Below are positions 50,758-60,166 of a DNA stretch of 64,000 bases, piece after piece. This DNA comes from Streptomyces geranii. Its GTDB lineage: Bacteria; Actinomycetota; Actinomycetes; Streptomycetales; Streptomycetaceae. Location of the stretch: the NCBI RefSeq assembly GCF_002954775.1, contig NZ_PJME01000042.1, forward strand, positions 21,061 to 85,060, written 5' to 3'. Each line of letters starts with the position of its first letter. Position 1 is the first letter of the stretch. Under the pieces are notes generated by a model. It had not been told where the DNA came from. It saw only the letters and a list, made by a program, of their open reading frames with translations, and did no database searches. The position numbers and the translations under genes are program-made.

Positions 50758-52365
50758 GGCCGCCACCGACCCCCGCCGGATCTCGTAACCGGGCCGCCCT
50801 GCCCGGCCGAGCACCCAGCTCGCCCCGTCCAGGGCCTTCGCCGCCTGCTTCAGGGGCGCCAGGCATGCGGCGGCCTGTCTGTGGTCCGTGACGCTGCCCG
50901 GGGTGCACAGGACCGTCGCCAGGGACAGGGTGACGGCATGTCCGCCCGCATACCAGGGCGTGTCCAGCACCGCCGACGCCAGCGGATCGAGGCCTTCCGG
51001 GTCCGCCAGCACCAGGAAGTCGTCCCCGCCGATGTGCCCCACGCGCGTGCTGCCGGACGCCGACTGCGCCAACGCCCGCGCCACCGACCGGATCAGCTCG
51101 TCCCCGGCCGCGAACCCGGCACCGTCGTTGACCCGCTTGAAGTGGTCGACGTCCAGCCGGCTCAGCGCGAACACCCGCCCGTCCGCGATCCGCCGGTCCA
51201 CCTCCGCGGTGATCGCGTCCGAACCCGGCAGCCGCGTCAGCGGGTTGAGCGCCGCTGCCTCCTCGACCCGGCTCTCGGCGAGCGCCCGTACGAGATCCGC
51301 CAGCCGTACGACGCCCACGCACCGCCCGTAGCGGTCGACCACCGCCACGTCGTCCGACGTACGGTCCCGGTCGCCGTCCGCGACCACGTCCAGGACCTCC
51401 CAGGCGGTCGCGTCGACGCCGACGGTGCGCGGAGGGTCGCCCAGCTTGGCGGCGGGCCGGTCGGCGTACAGGGCGTGCCCGTAGCGGCCCGACATCGACA
51501 GCAGGAAGCGGGAGCGGTGCACCGAACGGATGGGCACCCCGGTCTCGTCCACCAGCACCACCCCGGAGACCTCGGGCGAACCGGTGAGCAGCGCCCGTAC
51601 CCGGTCCGCGGACGCGGTCGCCGGCAACAGCGCGGCCGGGCGCACGAACTGCCGTACCGACGGCCCCGAAGGGGGCGTGGCGGCCATCCCGGGGGAGAGC
51701 GGCGGAACGTATACCTCCGCCGTGGGCAGCCGGGTCGGCGGGGCGAACAGCTCGCCCTGGGCAAGCTGGGCCCCGGCCGACACCGCGGCGGTGCACTGCA
51801 GTTCGGTCTCCACGCCCTCCACCGAGAGGAGCGCGCCCAGTTGCTCGCACAGCGTCCGCATCGCCCGCACCGGCGCCGACCGGCCCAGCAGGGACGTGTC
51901 CAGCTTCACCAGGTCGGGCGCCAGGTCCGTGAGCAGCCGCAGGGGTACGTCCCCGTCGCCGACGCCGTCCGCGCAGATCCGGAAGCCCTGGCCGCGCAGC
52001 ACTTCCACCGCCTCCAGCAGCGCCCGCTGCGGCACGTGCGTGTACGGCGGGACCACGTCGACCGTGACCTCCCACGGCAGCCGTCCCGCCTCGCGCACGG
52101 CGTCGTGCAGGGCGGCCAGCCCGCCGAGGTCGGCGAGGGTGCCGGCGAACACGTTGACGTGCAGCGGCAGCAGCGTCTCCCGGCCGGCCGCCGTCCGGAC
52201 CGCCAACGCGGCCAGCCGGCCGTCGAGTTCGGGGTCACGGCGGGCCCGGGCGAGGATGTCGCCGCTCTCCGGTCGGGCCAGGATCTCCAGCGCCGCGACG
52301 CCGCCCGTCGTCAGATTGACGACCGGCTGGAAGGCGAAACGGAGAGCGTCCGTCCAGGAGGGCAC
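50740..52365 (-). CDS. EAL-CBS-GGDEF cyclic-di-GMP protein
   Basis: 541 residues in unusual order. Residues about 7-215 are an EAL-type domain: ExL is present as LEILARP, KLD and VEGVET are kept. The DDxG metal loop, however, reads ADGVGDG and the usual NxS motif is HVNVF, so phosphodiesterase activity is doubtful. A CBS-pair-like region follows (about 250-370, VSGVVLVDETGVPIRSVHRS). The GGDEF domain (about 375-525) has LDVDHFKRVND and HIGGDDFLVLAD; GGDDF is a permitted variant, so cyclase activity is possible. No membrane segment. The tail is short and ends in the repeat array. Confidence 0.85.
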   Translation of the reverse strand: MPSWTDALRFAFQPVVNLTTGGVAALEILARPESGDILARARRDPELDGRLAALAVRTAAGRETLLPLHVNVFAGTLADLGGLAALHDAVREAGRLPWEVTVDVVPPYTHVPQRALLEAVEVLRGQGFRICADGVGDGDVPLRLLTDLAPDLVKLDTSLLGRSAPVRAMRTLCEQLGALLSVEGVETELQCTAAVSAGAQLAQGELFAPPTRLPTAEVYVPPLSPGMAATPPSGPSVRQFVRPAALLPATASADRVRALLTGSPEVSGVVLVDETGVPIRSVHRSRFLLSMSGRYGHALYADRPAAKLGDPPRTVGVDATAWEVLDVVADGDRDRTSDDVAVVDRYGRCVGVVRLADLVRALAESRVEEAAALNPLTRLPGSDAITAEVDRRIADGRVFALSRLDVDHFKRVNDGAGFAAGDELIRSVARALAQSASGSTRVGHIGGDDFLVLADPEGLDPLASAVLDTPWYAGGHAVTLSLATVLCTPGSVTDHRQAAACLAPLKQAAKALDGASWVLGRAGRPGYEIRRGSVAAPAQAG

Positions 52366-52511
52366 GGCAGCATCTTCGCGCTCCGGGCGTACGCCCGGGC
52401 GCAGTTCACGAGGTGTTCACGCACGATTCCGGGCCGATCACAGAGCGTGGAAAATCCCAGCTGGACGCACACCGCACGCGCACCACAGGCCCCTCCAGTC
52501 CCACACCACGC

Positions 52512-53702
52512 TCACCGCACCGCGATCACCGACGACCCGTGCCCGAACAGGCCCTGGTTGGCCGTGATGCCCGCACGGGCGCCCGCGACCTGCCGGTCAC
52601 CGGCGGCACCCCGCAACTGCCAGGTCAACTCGCACACCTGGGCGATGGCCTGCGCGGGCACGGCCTCCCCGAAAGAGGCGAGACCGCCGCTGGTGTTGAC
52701 GGGTATTCGGCCCCCGGGGGCCGTCGCACCCTCCCGCAACAGCTTCACCGCCTCGCCCTCGCCGCACAGCCCCAGATCCTCGTACCACTGCAACTCCAGG
52801 GCCGTGGACAGGTCGTAGACCTCGGCCAGGGACAGATCCTCGGGGCCGATGCCCGCCTCCTCGTAGGCGGCCCGCGCGATCGACGCCCGGAAGGTCCCGC
52901 CCGCCGGCTCGACGGCCACCGCGGAGTCCGTGGCGATGTCCGGCAGGTCCAGCACGGTGGTGGGGTACCGCGGTGTCACCGTCGACACCGCCCGGATCCG
53001 CACCGGCTCCGCCACCCCGTGTCGGCGCGCGAACTCCATGCCGGTCAGCACCAGCGCGGCCCCGCCGTCCGAGGTGGCGCAGATGTCGAGCAGCCGGAGC
53101 GGATCGGCGACCACCGCGGACGCGGCGACCTCGTCGGCCGTGACCCGCTTGCGGTAGCGCGCGTTCGGATTGAGCGCCCCCAGGGCGGCGTTCTTCACCT
53201 TGACCTGCGCGAAGTCCTCCAGGGTGTCGCCGTGCAGCGCCATCCGCCGCCGCGCGTACAGCCCGAAGTACGTCGGGTTCGTCGCCCCCAGGACCCGGAA
53301 CCGCAGCCAGTCCGGGTCGTCCGGCCGGTCCCCTCCCGCCGGCCGGAAGAACCCCTTCGGTGCCGAGTCCGCCCCGACGACGAGCACCACCTCCGCGAGC
53401 CCGGCGAGGATCTGCGCGCGGGCCACCGCGACCGCCTGCGCCCCGGACGCGCACGCCGCGTACACGCTGGTCACCCGGGCGCCCTGCCAGCCCAGCGCCT
53501 TGGCGAACGTCGCCCCCGCCACATACCCGGGATAACCGCCACGCACGGTGTCCGCGCCGACGACCGAGTCGACGTCCCGCCAGTCGACCCCCGCGTCGGC
53601 GAGCGCCGCGCGCGCAGCCACCGCGCCGTACTCGGCGAAGCCGCGCCCCCACTTGCCCCAGGGGTGCATGCCCACACCGAGCACCGCCACCTCTCCCGTC
53701 AT
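52512..53702 (-). CDS. Thiolase-superfamily protein, non-canonical, DUF35 partner
   Basis: 396 residues from ATG 53702, overlapping the upstream DUF35 gene stop by 4 bp. Thiolase fold with VAVLGVGMHPWGKWGRGFAEYG at the N-terminus and Cys 84 in SVYAACASGAQAV. The usual C-terminal His motif and GHPxG loop are absent: the matching places read LAEVYDLSTALEL and GGLASFGEAVPAQA. That places it with SCP-x/Ltp-type thiolase-like proteins that act with a DUF35 OB-fold partner, some as retro-aldolases or C-acyltransferases. Substrate unknown. Confidence 0.82.
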   Translation of the reverse strand: MTGEVAVLGVGMHPWGKWGRGFAEYGAVAARAALADAGVDWRDVDSVVGADTVRGGYPGYVAGATFAKALGWQGARVTSVYAACASGAQAVAVARAQILAGLAEVVLVVGADSAPKGFFRPAGGDRPDDPDWLRFRVLGATNPTYFGLYARRRMALHGDTLEDFAQVKVKNAALGALNPNARYRKRVTADEVAASAVVADPLRLLDICATSDGGAALVLTGMEFARRHGVAEPVRIRAVSTVTPRYPTTVLDLPDIATDSAVAVEPAGGTFRASIARAAYEEAGIGPEDLSLAEVYDLSTALELQWYEDLGLCGEGEAVKLLREGATAPGGRIPVNTSGGLASFGEAVPAQAIAQVCELTWQLRGAAGDRQVAGARAGITANQGLFGHGSSVIAVR

Positions 53703-54145
53703 TTCACCGCCCCCGTAGGCCGCCAGTTCCAGGTCGTCCAGGTCGTCTCCGCGTCCTCGTGGAGCACCCCCTGGACGACCTCCACCTCCATGCCCACCGT
53801 CAGATCGGCGACGGTGACCCCGGGAGCCGCCTGTCCCAGCACCACCATCCGCTCGGACTCCAGCTCCACAGCGATCAACGTGTACGGCTCCCACGGAAGT
53901 TCCGGATCGGTCACATAGGGTGACGGAGGCCGGTACCGGCCGTCGGTGTACGACCAGACGCGTCCGCGCCGGGACAGCGGCACCTCGGCCAGCTCACCGC
54001 CCGGGCACCCCGGATTGCGGCAGTGGACGTCCTCCCGGGGGAAGAACACCGAGGCGCAGGCCGAGCAGCGGGTGCCGAGGAGCCGGAAGCCGTCCCCGGC
54101 CCCGGCGAACCACCCGGCGACCACAGGTGTGCGGGTACGTGTCAC
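53699..54145 (-). CDS. DUF35 zinc-ribbon OB-fold protein
   Basis: 148 residues from GTG 54145 with GGAGGGG just upstream. A rubredoxin-like zinc ribbon with four Cys (GTRCSACASVFFPREDVHCRNPGC) precedes an OB fold (GRVWSYTDGRY, YTLIAVELESERMVVLGQ, VGMEVEVVQG). Such proteins bind CoA thioesters and form a complex with the thiolase-like protein encoded next. Confidence 0.88.
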   Translation of the reverse strand: MTRTRTPVVAGWFAGAGDGFRLLGTRCSACASVFFPREDVHCRNPGCPGGELAEVPLSRRGRVWSYTDGRYRPPSPYVTDPELPWEPYTLIAVELESERMVVLGQAAPGVTVADLTVGMEVEVVQGVLHEDAETTWTTWNWRPTGAVK

Positions 54146-54165
54146 ATCCCCTCCAGCGAACCGGA

Positions 54166-54182
54166 TCTGACGGAACGTCAGA
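54166..54182. promoter_or_regulatory. Perfect inverted repeat upstream of the DUF35/thiolase operon
   Basis: TCTGACG-GAA-CGTCAGA, 7-bp arms with 3-nt centre, 20 bp before the DUF35 start. It has the TGACG...CGTCA form seen in operators of several TetR regulators of acyl-CoA genes. No TetR gene is adjacent, so the regulator is unknown. Confidence 0.6.
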
Positions 54183-54366
54183 AGTGTGGCACGGTCCCTC
54201 CGGATTGGGCAGCCGTCGCACAGAACCGGACACGCCCCGCGTGCGTCGTCGTATCGGTAGAGGCGGCCGGGGCCCACGGGGGTGGATCCGGCCGCCCCTG
54301 TCACGTGCCGGTGCCCGGGGCGCCCCCGGAAGGCCCCCGTCCGCATGATCGGATACAGTCCGCGGC

Positions 54367-54900
54367 GTGTCCGTAAATCAACTATCAACCGACAACTCCG
54401 CCCCGGACTCCCACTGTTCGAGCTGCGGAGCGCCCTACGGAGAGGGCATCTCCGGCTGGCCCCGCACCTGCCCCGCCTGCGGCAACGTGGCCTACCGCAA
54501 CCCGCTGCCCGTCGCGGTGGCACTCCAGCCCGTGTACGACACCAAGGGCACCGCCCTGGTCGTCATCACCCGGACCATCGCCCCCGCGCGCGGAGGCATC
54601 GCCCTGCCCGGCGGCTACGTCGACCACCGCGAGGACTGGCGCCAGGCCCTGGTCCGCGAACTCCGGGAGGAGACGGGCATCGAGGCGGCGAGCCGTGACG
54701 TCCGGCTCGTCGACGCGCTCAGCTCGCCGGACGGGCACCTGCTGCTCTTCGGCGTCCTGCCGGAACGCCCCGCCGACCACCTCCCGGAGTCCGCCGCCAC
54801 CGATGAGACGGACGGCTGGCACCTGCTGCGCAGGCCGGAGGAGCTGGCCTTCCCGCTGCACACGGTGGCCGCACGCGCGTGGTTCGAGGGCCGCTACTGA
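54367..54900 (+). CDS. NUDIX hydrolase with N-terminal zinc ribbon
   Basis: 177 residues from GTG 54367. Residues 17-40 carry CSSCGAPYGEGISGWPRTCPACG, a four-Cys zinc ribbon. The NUDIX box is GGYVDHREDWRQALVRELRE followed by ETGIEA, complete. Zinc ribbon plus NUDIX recalls NudC-like or ADP-ribose pyrophosphatases, but the NAD-specific SQPWPFPxS motif is missing; the substrate is open. Confidence 0.9.
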   Translation: MSVNQLSTDNSAPDSHCSSCGAPYGEGISGWPRTCPACGNVAYRNPLPVAVALQPVYDTKGTALVVITRTIAPARGGIALPGGYVDHREDWRQALVRELREETGIEAASRDVRLVDALSSPDGHLLLFGVLPERPADHLPESAATDETDGWHLLRRPEELAFPLHTVAARAWFEGRY

Positions 54901-54906
54901 GCCCGC

Positions 54907-57273
54907 TCAGTACCCGTCGAGTCCGCGCACCCGCACGGGGCGGGACGGCTCGCTCACGCCGTCCTCCCCGTACAGCTCGACGACCACCCGCCGCCCCTCC
55001 CAGCGCGTGACGTACCGCTCGATGTCCGCCTCCTCCCACCCGTCACCCTCGTCCGGCACCACCAGCCCGCCCCCGGTACGCCCGAGGGCGGGCGCCCACA
55101 CCTCCAGCACCAGACCGCCGTCGTCACCCCGCACCGGCACGACGGCACCCGCGCGCGCGAGAACCGGGATCCGCGACAAGGGCGCGTCGATCAGCACCTG
55201 ACCGGGCCCCTCGTACGCCTGCTCCGTCACCGTGTCGTACCAGCGCCCGCGCGGCAGCTGCACCGCACGCCGGTCCGCACCCGGGTCCAGCACCGGCGCC
55301 ACCAGCAGACAGTCACCCAGCAGAAAGGCGTCCTCGCAGTCCCGCAGAGCCCGCTCCTCGGGCGCCCCCCACCACAACGGCCGCACATAGGGCGCCCCCG
55401 TGCGCCGCGCCAGATGCGCCAGCGTCATGAAGTACGGCAGCAGCCGCCGCCGTTCGACGAGCGCCACGCGCGCGTGCTCCAGGACGTCCGCACCGAACTC
55501 CCAGGGCTCCCGGCGCCCCGCCCGCAGACTCGCGTGCGTACGGAACAGCGGCAGCCAGGCGCCCAGCTGGAACCACCGCAGATACAGCTCGGGCGACGGG
55601 CTCCCGTCGAAACCGCCCACGTCCGGGCCCGAGTAGGGCACCCCGCTCAGCCCGAGGCCCATGACCAGCGACAGCGACGCCCGCAGCCCCGGCCAGCCCG
55701 TCGCCACGTCCCCGGACCACGTCCCGCCGTAGCGCTGCATACCGGCCCACCCGGAGCGGGAGAATATGAACGGCCGCTCCTCGGGCGCCAGTTCGCACAG
55801 CCCCTCGTAGGCGGCCCGGGCCATGCACAGGGCGTACACGTTGTGCGCCTCGCGATGGTCGCCGCCACGCCCCTCCAACGCGTGCCCGGCCGAACGCGGC
55901 AGGGTCGACTCCCCGAACGCGGCGAAGGACGTGGGCTCGTTCATGTCGTGCCAGAAACCCGCGAACCCCTGCCCGAGCCGCTCCTCGTACAACCGTCCCC
56001 ACCAGGCACGCACACGCGCGTGCGTGAAGTCGGGGAAGACCGACTCCCCGGGCCACACGACTCCCCGTACGACCTGCCCCGACGCGTCCCGCACGAATGC
56101 GTCCTCGGCGCTGCCGCCGTCGTACACGGCGTTGCCCGGCTCGGCCTTGACCGCCGGGTCGACGATCGACACCAGCCTGATCCCGTCGCGCCGCAGCTCC
56201 TCGGCGAGGGCCGGCAGCTTGGGGAACCGGTCCTGGTCGACCGTGAACACCTGGTGCCCGTCGAAGTGGTCGATGTCGAGATGGACCGCGTCGAGCGGCA
56301 GACCGTGCTCCCGGTAGCCCGCGACGATCCGCCGCACCTCCTGCTCGTCACCGAAGCCCCAGCGCGCGTGATGGTGGCCCAGCGCCCAGGAAGGCGGCAG
56401 CGCGGGCACACCCGTGAGCACGGCCCAGGTGTGCAGCACGCGCGCGGGAGTACCCACAATCATCCAGCAGCGCAGCGGCCCGCCGTCCATCCGCAGCTCG
56501 CACATGCCGGCCCGGTCGTGCCCGGAACCCGCGCCCTCCTCACCCTCCCGCAGGGTCACCGTGCCGTCCCAGGAGGTGTCCTGGAACACCAGGTGGGTCG
56601 CCGCGTCGGCCACCACCAGCTGCACCGGCATGGTGATGTACAGCGGATCGTCGCCGGGCCCGAAGGCCCGACCGGGATCCGTGTTCCAAAGGCGGTACGT
56701 CCCGTCACGCAGCCTCAGCCCCGAAGCGCGTCCGCCGAGTCCGAAGAACCGCGCGTCCGCAGCCACTTCGGAGCGCTGTGTCCAGCGGCTCGGACCACCG
56801 CCCACGGGCTCCCACCAGCGGGGCGGCAGCTCCCGGCGCAGGCTCACCCCGCCGGGGGTGAGCACCTCCACCGAACCGTGCCGCGAGACCACGACCGTCA
56901 CCCGCTCGGCCACGACCCGCCAGCCACCGTCCTTGTCCGGCTCCAGCCGCGTGCGCGGATCCGGCTCGGGACAACGGCCCGAGAGCGCGTACGACGGCTC
57001 CGGACCGGCCCCGTCCCAGCCCCAGAAGACCGCCCCGTTGACGGCCACGACGATCCGCAGCTCCGCCCGCGCGAACCGGACGACACCACCACCGGCCCCC
57101 GGCCGCACGTCCCGCACGGGTCCCGGCACCCGCGCGCGCTCGGTGCCCCGGGGCGGCAGCCCGGCGGCGTCGGCACGCCGCCTGCGCCATGCGGCCCGTA
57201 CGGTGCGCAGCCCCTGGGCCGCACCCGCCGAACCGACCGCCTTCACCGAACGCACCAGGTCACGACCGTCCAT
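54907..57273 (-). CDS. GH31 alpha-glucosidase-like glycoside hydrolase
   Basis: 788 residues. An N-terminal beta-sandwich (from about 60) precedes the barrel. The catalytic nucleophile Asp is in GFWHDMNEPTSFA, with FIFSRSGWAGMQRYGGTWSGD following (acid/base Asp at its end) and DIDHFDGHQVFTVD upstream. The C-terminal beta domains are complete. No signal peptide, so it is cytosolic. It hydrolyses alpha-glucosides or related sugars; specificity cannot be fixed. Divergent from acetoacetyl-CoA synthetase with a 181-bp gap. Confidence 0.93.
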   Translation of the reverse strand: MDGRDLVRSVKAVGSAGAAQGLRTVRAAWRRRRADAAGLPPRGTERARVPGPVRDVRPGAGGGVVRFARAELRIVVAVNGAVFWGWDGAGPEPSYALSGRCPEPDPRTRLEPDKDGGWRVVAERVTVVVSRHGSVEVLTPGGVSLRRELPPRWWEPVGGGPSRWTQRSEVAADARFFGLGGRASGLRLRDGTYRLWNTDPGRAFGPGDDPLYITMPVQLVVADAATHLVFQDTSWDGTVTLREGEEGAGSGHDRAGMCELRMDGGPLRCWMIVGTPARVLHTWAVLTGVPALPPSWALGHHHARWGFGDEQEVRRIVAGYREHGLPLDAVHLDIDHFDGHQVFTVDQDRFPKLPALAEELRRDGIRLVSIVDPAVKAEPGNAVYDGGSAEDAFVRDASGQVVRGVVWPGESVFPDFTHARVRAWWGRLYEERLGQGFAGFWHDMNEPTSFAAFGESTLPRSAGHALEGRGGDHREAHNVYALCMARAAYEGLCELAPEERPFIFSRSGWAGMQRYGGTWSGDVATGWPGLRASLSLVMGLGLSGVPYSGPDVGGFDGSPSPELYLRWFQLGAWLPLFRTHASLRAGRREPWEFGADVLEHARVALVERRRLLPYFMTLAHLARRTGAPYVRPLWWGAPEERALRDCEDAFLLGDCLLVAPVLDPGADRRAVQLPRGRWYDTVTEQAYEGPGQVLIDAPLSRIPVLARAGAVVPVRGDDGGLVLEVWAPALGRTGGGLVVPDEGDGWEEADIERYVTRWEGRRVVVELYGEDGVSEPSRPVRVRGLDGY

Positions 57274-57454
57274 GCTGCTCAGCCTGCCACTGACTTCGCC
57301 CGATGTGCGTACCGTTCAACAGCCGTTCACCCCGGTAGGGAGCACATCTTCATCTCCGTGACACGACACCCGCGAGGCGCACCCTGGTGTGGCAGTCGAT
57401 CAGATGGCATGGTCCGTGTCAGCCGTGTCACGCGCACCGTCCGGGAGCCGCCCC

Positions 57455-59431
57455 ATGACCACCACGAACCCCCCACCTCTCTGGCAGCCCGACCGAGAAC
57501 GCGTCGCCCGGGCGCGGATCACCAAGTTCCAGGCCTGGGCGGCGGAACGGCACGGAGCCCCCGCCGACGGCGGCTACGCGGCACTGCACCGCTGGTCCGT
57601 GGACAGGCTCGACACCTTCTGGCAGGCCGTCACCGAGTGGTTCGACGTGGGCTTTTCGACCCCCTACGCGCGCGTGCTCGGCGACCGCTCGATGCCCGGC
57701 GCCGAATGGTTCCCCGGGGCGACCCTCAACTACGCCCAACACGCCCTGCGCGCCGCGGACACCCGCGCGGACGAACCGGCCCTCCTGCACGTCGACGAGA
57801 CCCACGAACCCCGCCCGGTGACATGGTCCGAGCTGCGCCGCCAGGTCGGCTCCCTCGCCACCGAGCTGCGTGCCCTCGGAGTACGCCCGGGAGACCGCGT
57901 GAGCGGCTATCTCCCGAACGTTCCGCAAGCGGTGGTCGCCCTGCTCGCCACGGCCGCCGTGGGCGGCGTATGGACCTCCTGCGCCCCCGACTTCGGCGCC
58001 CGCAGCGTCCTCGACCGCTTCCAGCAGGTCGAACCGGTCGTGCTGTTCACCGTCGACGGCTACCGCTACGGCGGCAAGGAGCACGACCGCCGTGACACGG
58101 TCGCCGAACTCCGCCGCGAACTGCCCACCCTGCGCGCCGTCGTCCACATCCCGCTGCTGGGCACCGAGGCACCCGAAGGCGCCCTGGACTGGTCCGCCCT
58201 CACCTCCGCGGACGTGCCCCCCGTCTACGAGCAGGTCGCCTTCGACCACCCCCTGTGGGTGCTCTACTCCTCGGGCACGACCGGCCTCCCCAAGGCCATC
58301 GTCCAGTCCCAGGGCGGCATCCTCGTCGAGCACCTCAAACAACTGGGCCTGCACTGCGACCTGGGCCCCGAGGACCGCTTCTTCTGGTACACGTCCACCG
58401 GCTGGATGATGTGGAACTTCCTCGTCTCCGGCCTCCTGACCGGAACGACGATCGTCCTGTACGACGGCAGCCCCGGCTACCCCGACACAGGCGCCCAGTG
58501 GCGGATCGCCGAACGCACCGGGGCGACCCTCTTCGGCACCTCGGCCGCATACGTCATGGCCTGCCGCAAGGCCGACGTGCACCCGGCCCGCGACTTCGAC
58601 CTCTCCAAGGTGCAGTGCGTCGCCACCACCGGATCACCGCTGCCCCCCGACGGATTCCGCTGGCTGCACGACGAGTTCGCCGCGAACGGCCCCGAGCGGT
58701 GGATCGCCTCGGTCAGCGGCGGCACGGACGTGTGCTCCTGCTTCGCAGGAGCCGTACCGACCCTCCCGGTGCACATCGGCGAACTCCAGGCACCCGGCCT
58801 GGGCACCGACCTCCAGTCCTGGGACCCGAGCGGAAACCCCCTCGTGGACGAGGTCGGCGAACTCGTGGTCACCAACCCGATGCCGTCCATGCCCATCCGC
58901 TTCTGGAACGACCCCGACGGCAGCCGCTACCACGACAGCTACTTCGACACCTATCCCGGAGTCTGGCGCCACGGCGACTGGATCACCGTCACCTCGCGCG
59001 GCTCCGTGATCATCCACGGCCGCTCCGACTCCACGCTCAACCGCCAGGGCGTACGCATGGGATCCGCCGACATCTACGAAGCGGTCGAACGCCTCCCCGA
59101 GATCAGGGAATCCCTGGTCATCGGCGTCGAACAGCCCGACGGCGGCTACTGGATGCCGCTCTTCGTCCACCTGACGCCCGGAGCCGTTCTCGACGAGGCC
59201 CTCCTGAAGCGCATCAAACAGACCATCCGCGAACAGCTCTCCCCGCGCCACGTCCCCGACGAGGTCATCGAGGTCCCCGGAGTCCCGCACACCCTCACGG
59301 GCAAACGCATCGAGGTCCCGGTGAAACGCCTCCTCCAGGGCAGCCCCTTGGAGAAGGCCGTCAACCCCGGCTCCATCGACAACCTCGACCTGCTGAGCTT
59401 CTACGAGGAACTGGCCCGCAAACGCGCCTGA
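57455..59431 (+). CDS. Acetoacetyl-CoA synthetase
   Basis: 658 residues from ATG 57455 with GGGAG eight bases upstream. ANL superfamily: LWQPDRERVARARITKF at the N-terminus, the AMP-binding P-loop WVLYSSGTTGLPKAIVQSQG, FFWYTSTGWMMWNFLVSGLL, SGGTDVCSCFAG (specific to acetoacetate-CoA ligases), WRHGDWITVTSRGSVIIHGR and the adenylation lysine in HTLTGKRIEVPVKRLL. It activates acetoacetate with ATP and CoA, for ketone or butyrate metabolism. Confidence 0.94.
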   Translation: MTTTNPPPLWQPDRERVARARITKFQAWAAERHGAPADGGYAALHRWSVDRLDTFWQAVTEWFDVGFSTPYARVLGDRSMPGAEWFPGATLNYAQHALRAADTRADEPALLHVDETHEPRPVTWSELRRQVGSLATELRALGVRPGDRVSGYLPNVPQAVVALLATAAVGGVWTSCAPDFGARSVLDRFQQVEPVVLFTVDGYRYGGKEHDRRDTVAELRRELPTLRAVVHIPLLGTEAPEGALDWSALTSADVPPVYEQVAFDHPLWVLYSSGTTGLPKAIVQSQGGILVEHLKQLGLHCDLGPEDRFFWYTSTGWMMWNFLVSGLLTGTTIVLYDGSPGYPDTGAQWRIAERTGATLFGTSAAYVMACRKADVHPARDFDLSKVQCVATTGSPLPPDGFRWLHDEFAANGPERWIASVSGGTDVCSCFAGAVPTLPVHIGELQAPGLGTDLQSWDPSGNPLVDEVGELVVTNPMPSMPIRFWNDPDGSRYHDSYFDTYPGVWRHGDWITVTSRGSVIIHGRSDSTLNRQGVRMGSADIYEAVERLPEIRESLVIGVEQPDGGYWMPLFVHLTPGAVLDEALLKRIKQTIREQLSPRHVPDEVIEVPGVPHTLTGKRIEVPVKRLLQGSPLEKAVNPGSIDNLDLLSFYEELARKRA

Positions 59432-59631
59432 CCCGCACCCCGGGACACCGGCCAACCACCCTAGGCGGCCTCGGACTCGACCAGTACGGCGACGAAGTCC
59501 GAGGCCGACCGCGCCGCGCCGGCCGACTGGGCACGACGGGATCGGGACGCCCGCCGGCCTGGTCCCGCAGCCCGTCCGGGACCAGGAAAGACGTTTTGCT
59601 CGCAGTGGCGACGGAAGCCGATCATTCGCCC

Positions 59632-59940
59632 ATGAGACCCGAAGTGCAGACGTTCGTCGCCGACGGCCCGCTTCCCGACTGGGACGCGAGCGAAGAAGAG
59701 ATCGACAGACGCGTCCAACAGCTCAACGCGATCCCGAAGCCGGTCACCGAAGAGGAAGCCCGAGCGCTGGCCTCCTGCTTCGGCCCGGACGACTGCTACG
59801 GCGTCGCCTGGACCCTCCTCCACCTCATCGAGACCGGCCCCGACCCCGTGCTCACCACCCAGCCCGCACCCCAAACCAACGAGTGGCACCAACGGCTCTA
59901 CGACCGCGCCGTGTTCGGCGGACTCATCCCGAAAACTTGA
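59632..59940 (+). CDS. Hypothetical protein
   Basis: 102 residues from ATG 59632; a GTG at 59605 is an alternative. No known domain; acidic N-terminal half (DWDASEEEIDRRVQQLN) then a helical block GVAWTLLHLIETGPDP. Codon bias is that of a real gene. Soluble. The 200 bp after acetoacetyl-CoA synthetase show no terminator I can identify. Confidence 0.6.
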   Translation: MRPEVQTFVADGPLPDWDASEEEIDRRVQQLNAIPKPVTEEEARALASCFGPDDCYGVAWTLLHLIETGPDPVLTTQPAPQTNEWHQRLYDRAVFGGLIPKT

Positions 59941-60166
59941 CGGCACAGCAACGTGAGGTGCCTGGGAGGCCACCCCGCCGACCGCTTCCCCCCTGGCCCG
60001 CCTCGGCGCCACAGCGGCCCCCTCGACTGGACCTGCTTCGGCGCCGACATCGCTGTGACCTGCGCGATCCAGCACCGCCCGGCCCGCGACCGCCCGACCC
60101 GAACCCGATTGTCAGTGCCCCCGGTTACTGTGAGTGAGCATTGATCGACCGCACACAGGGGGAACC

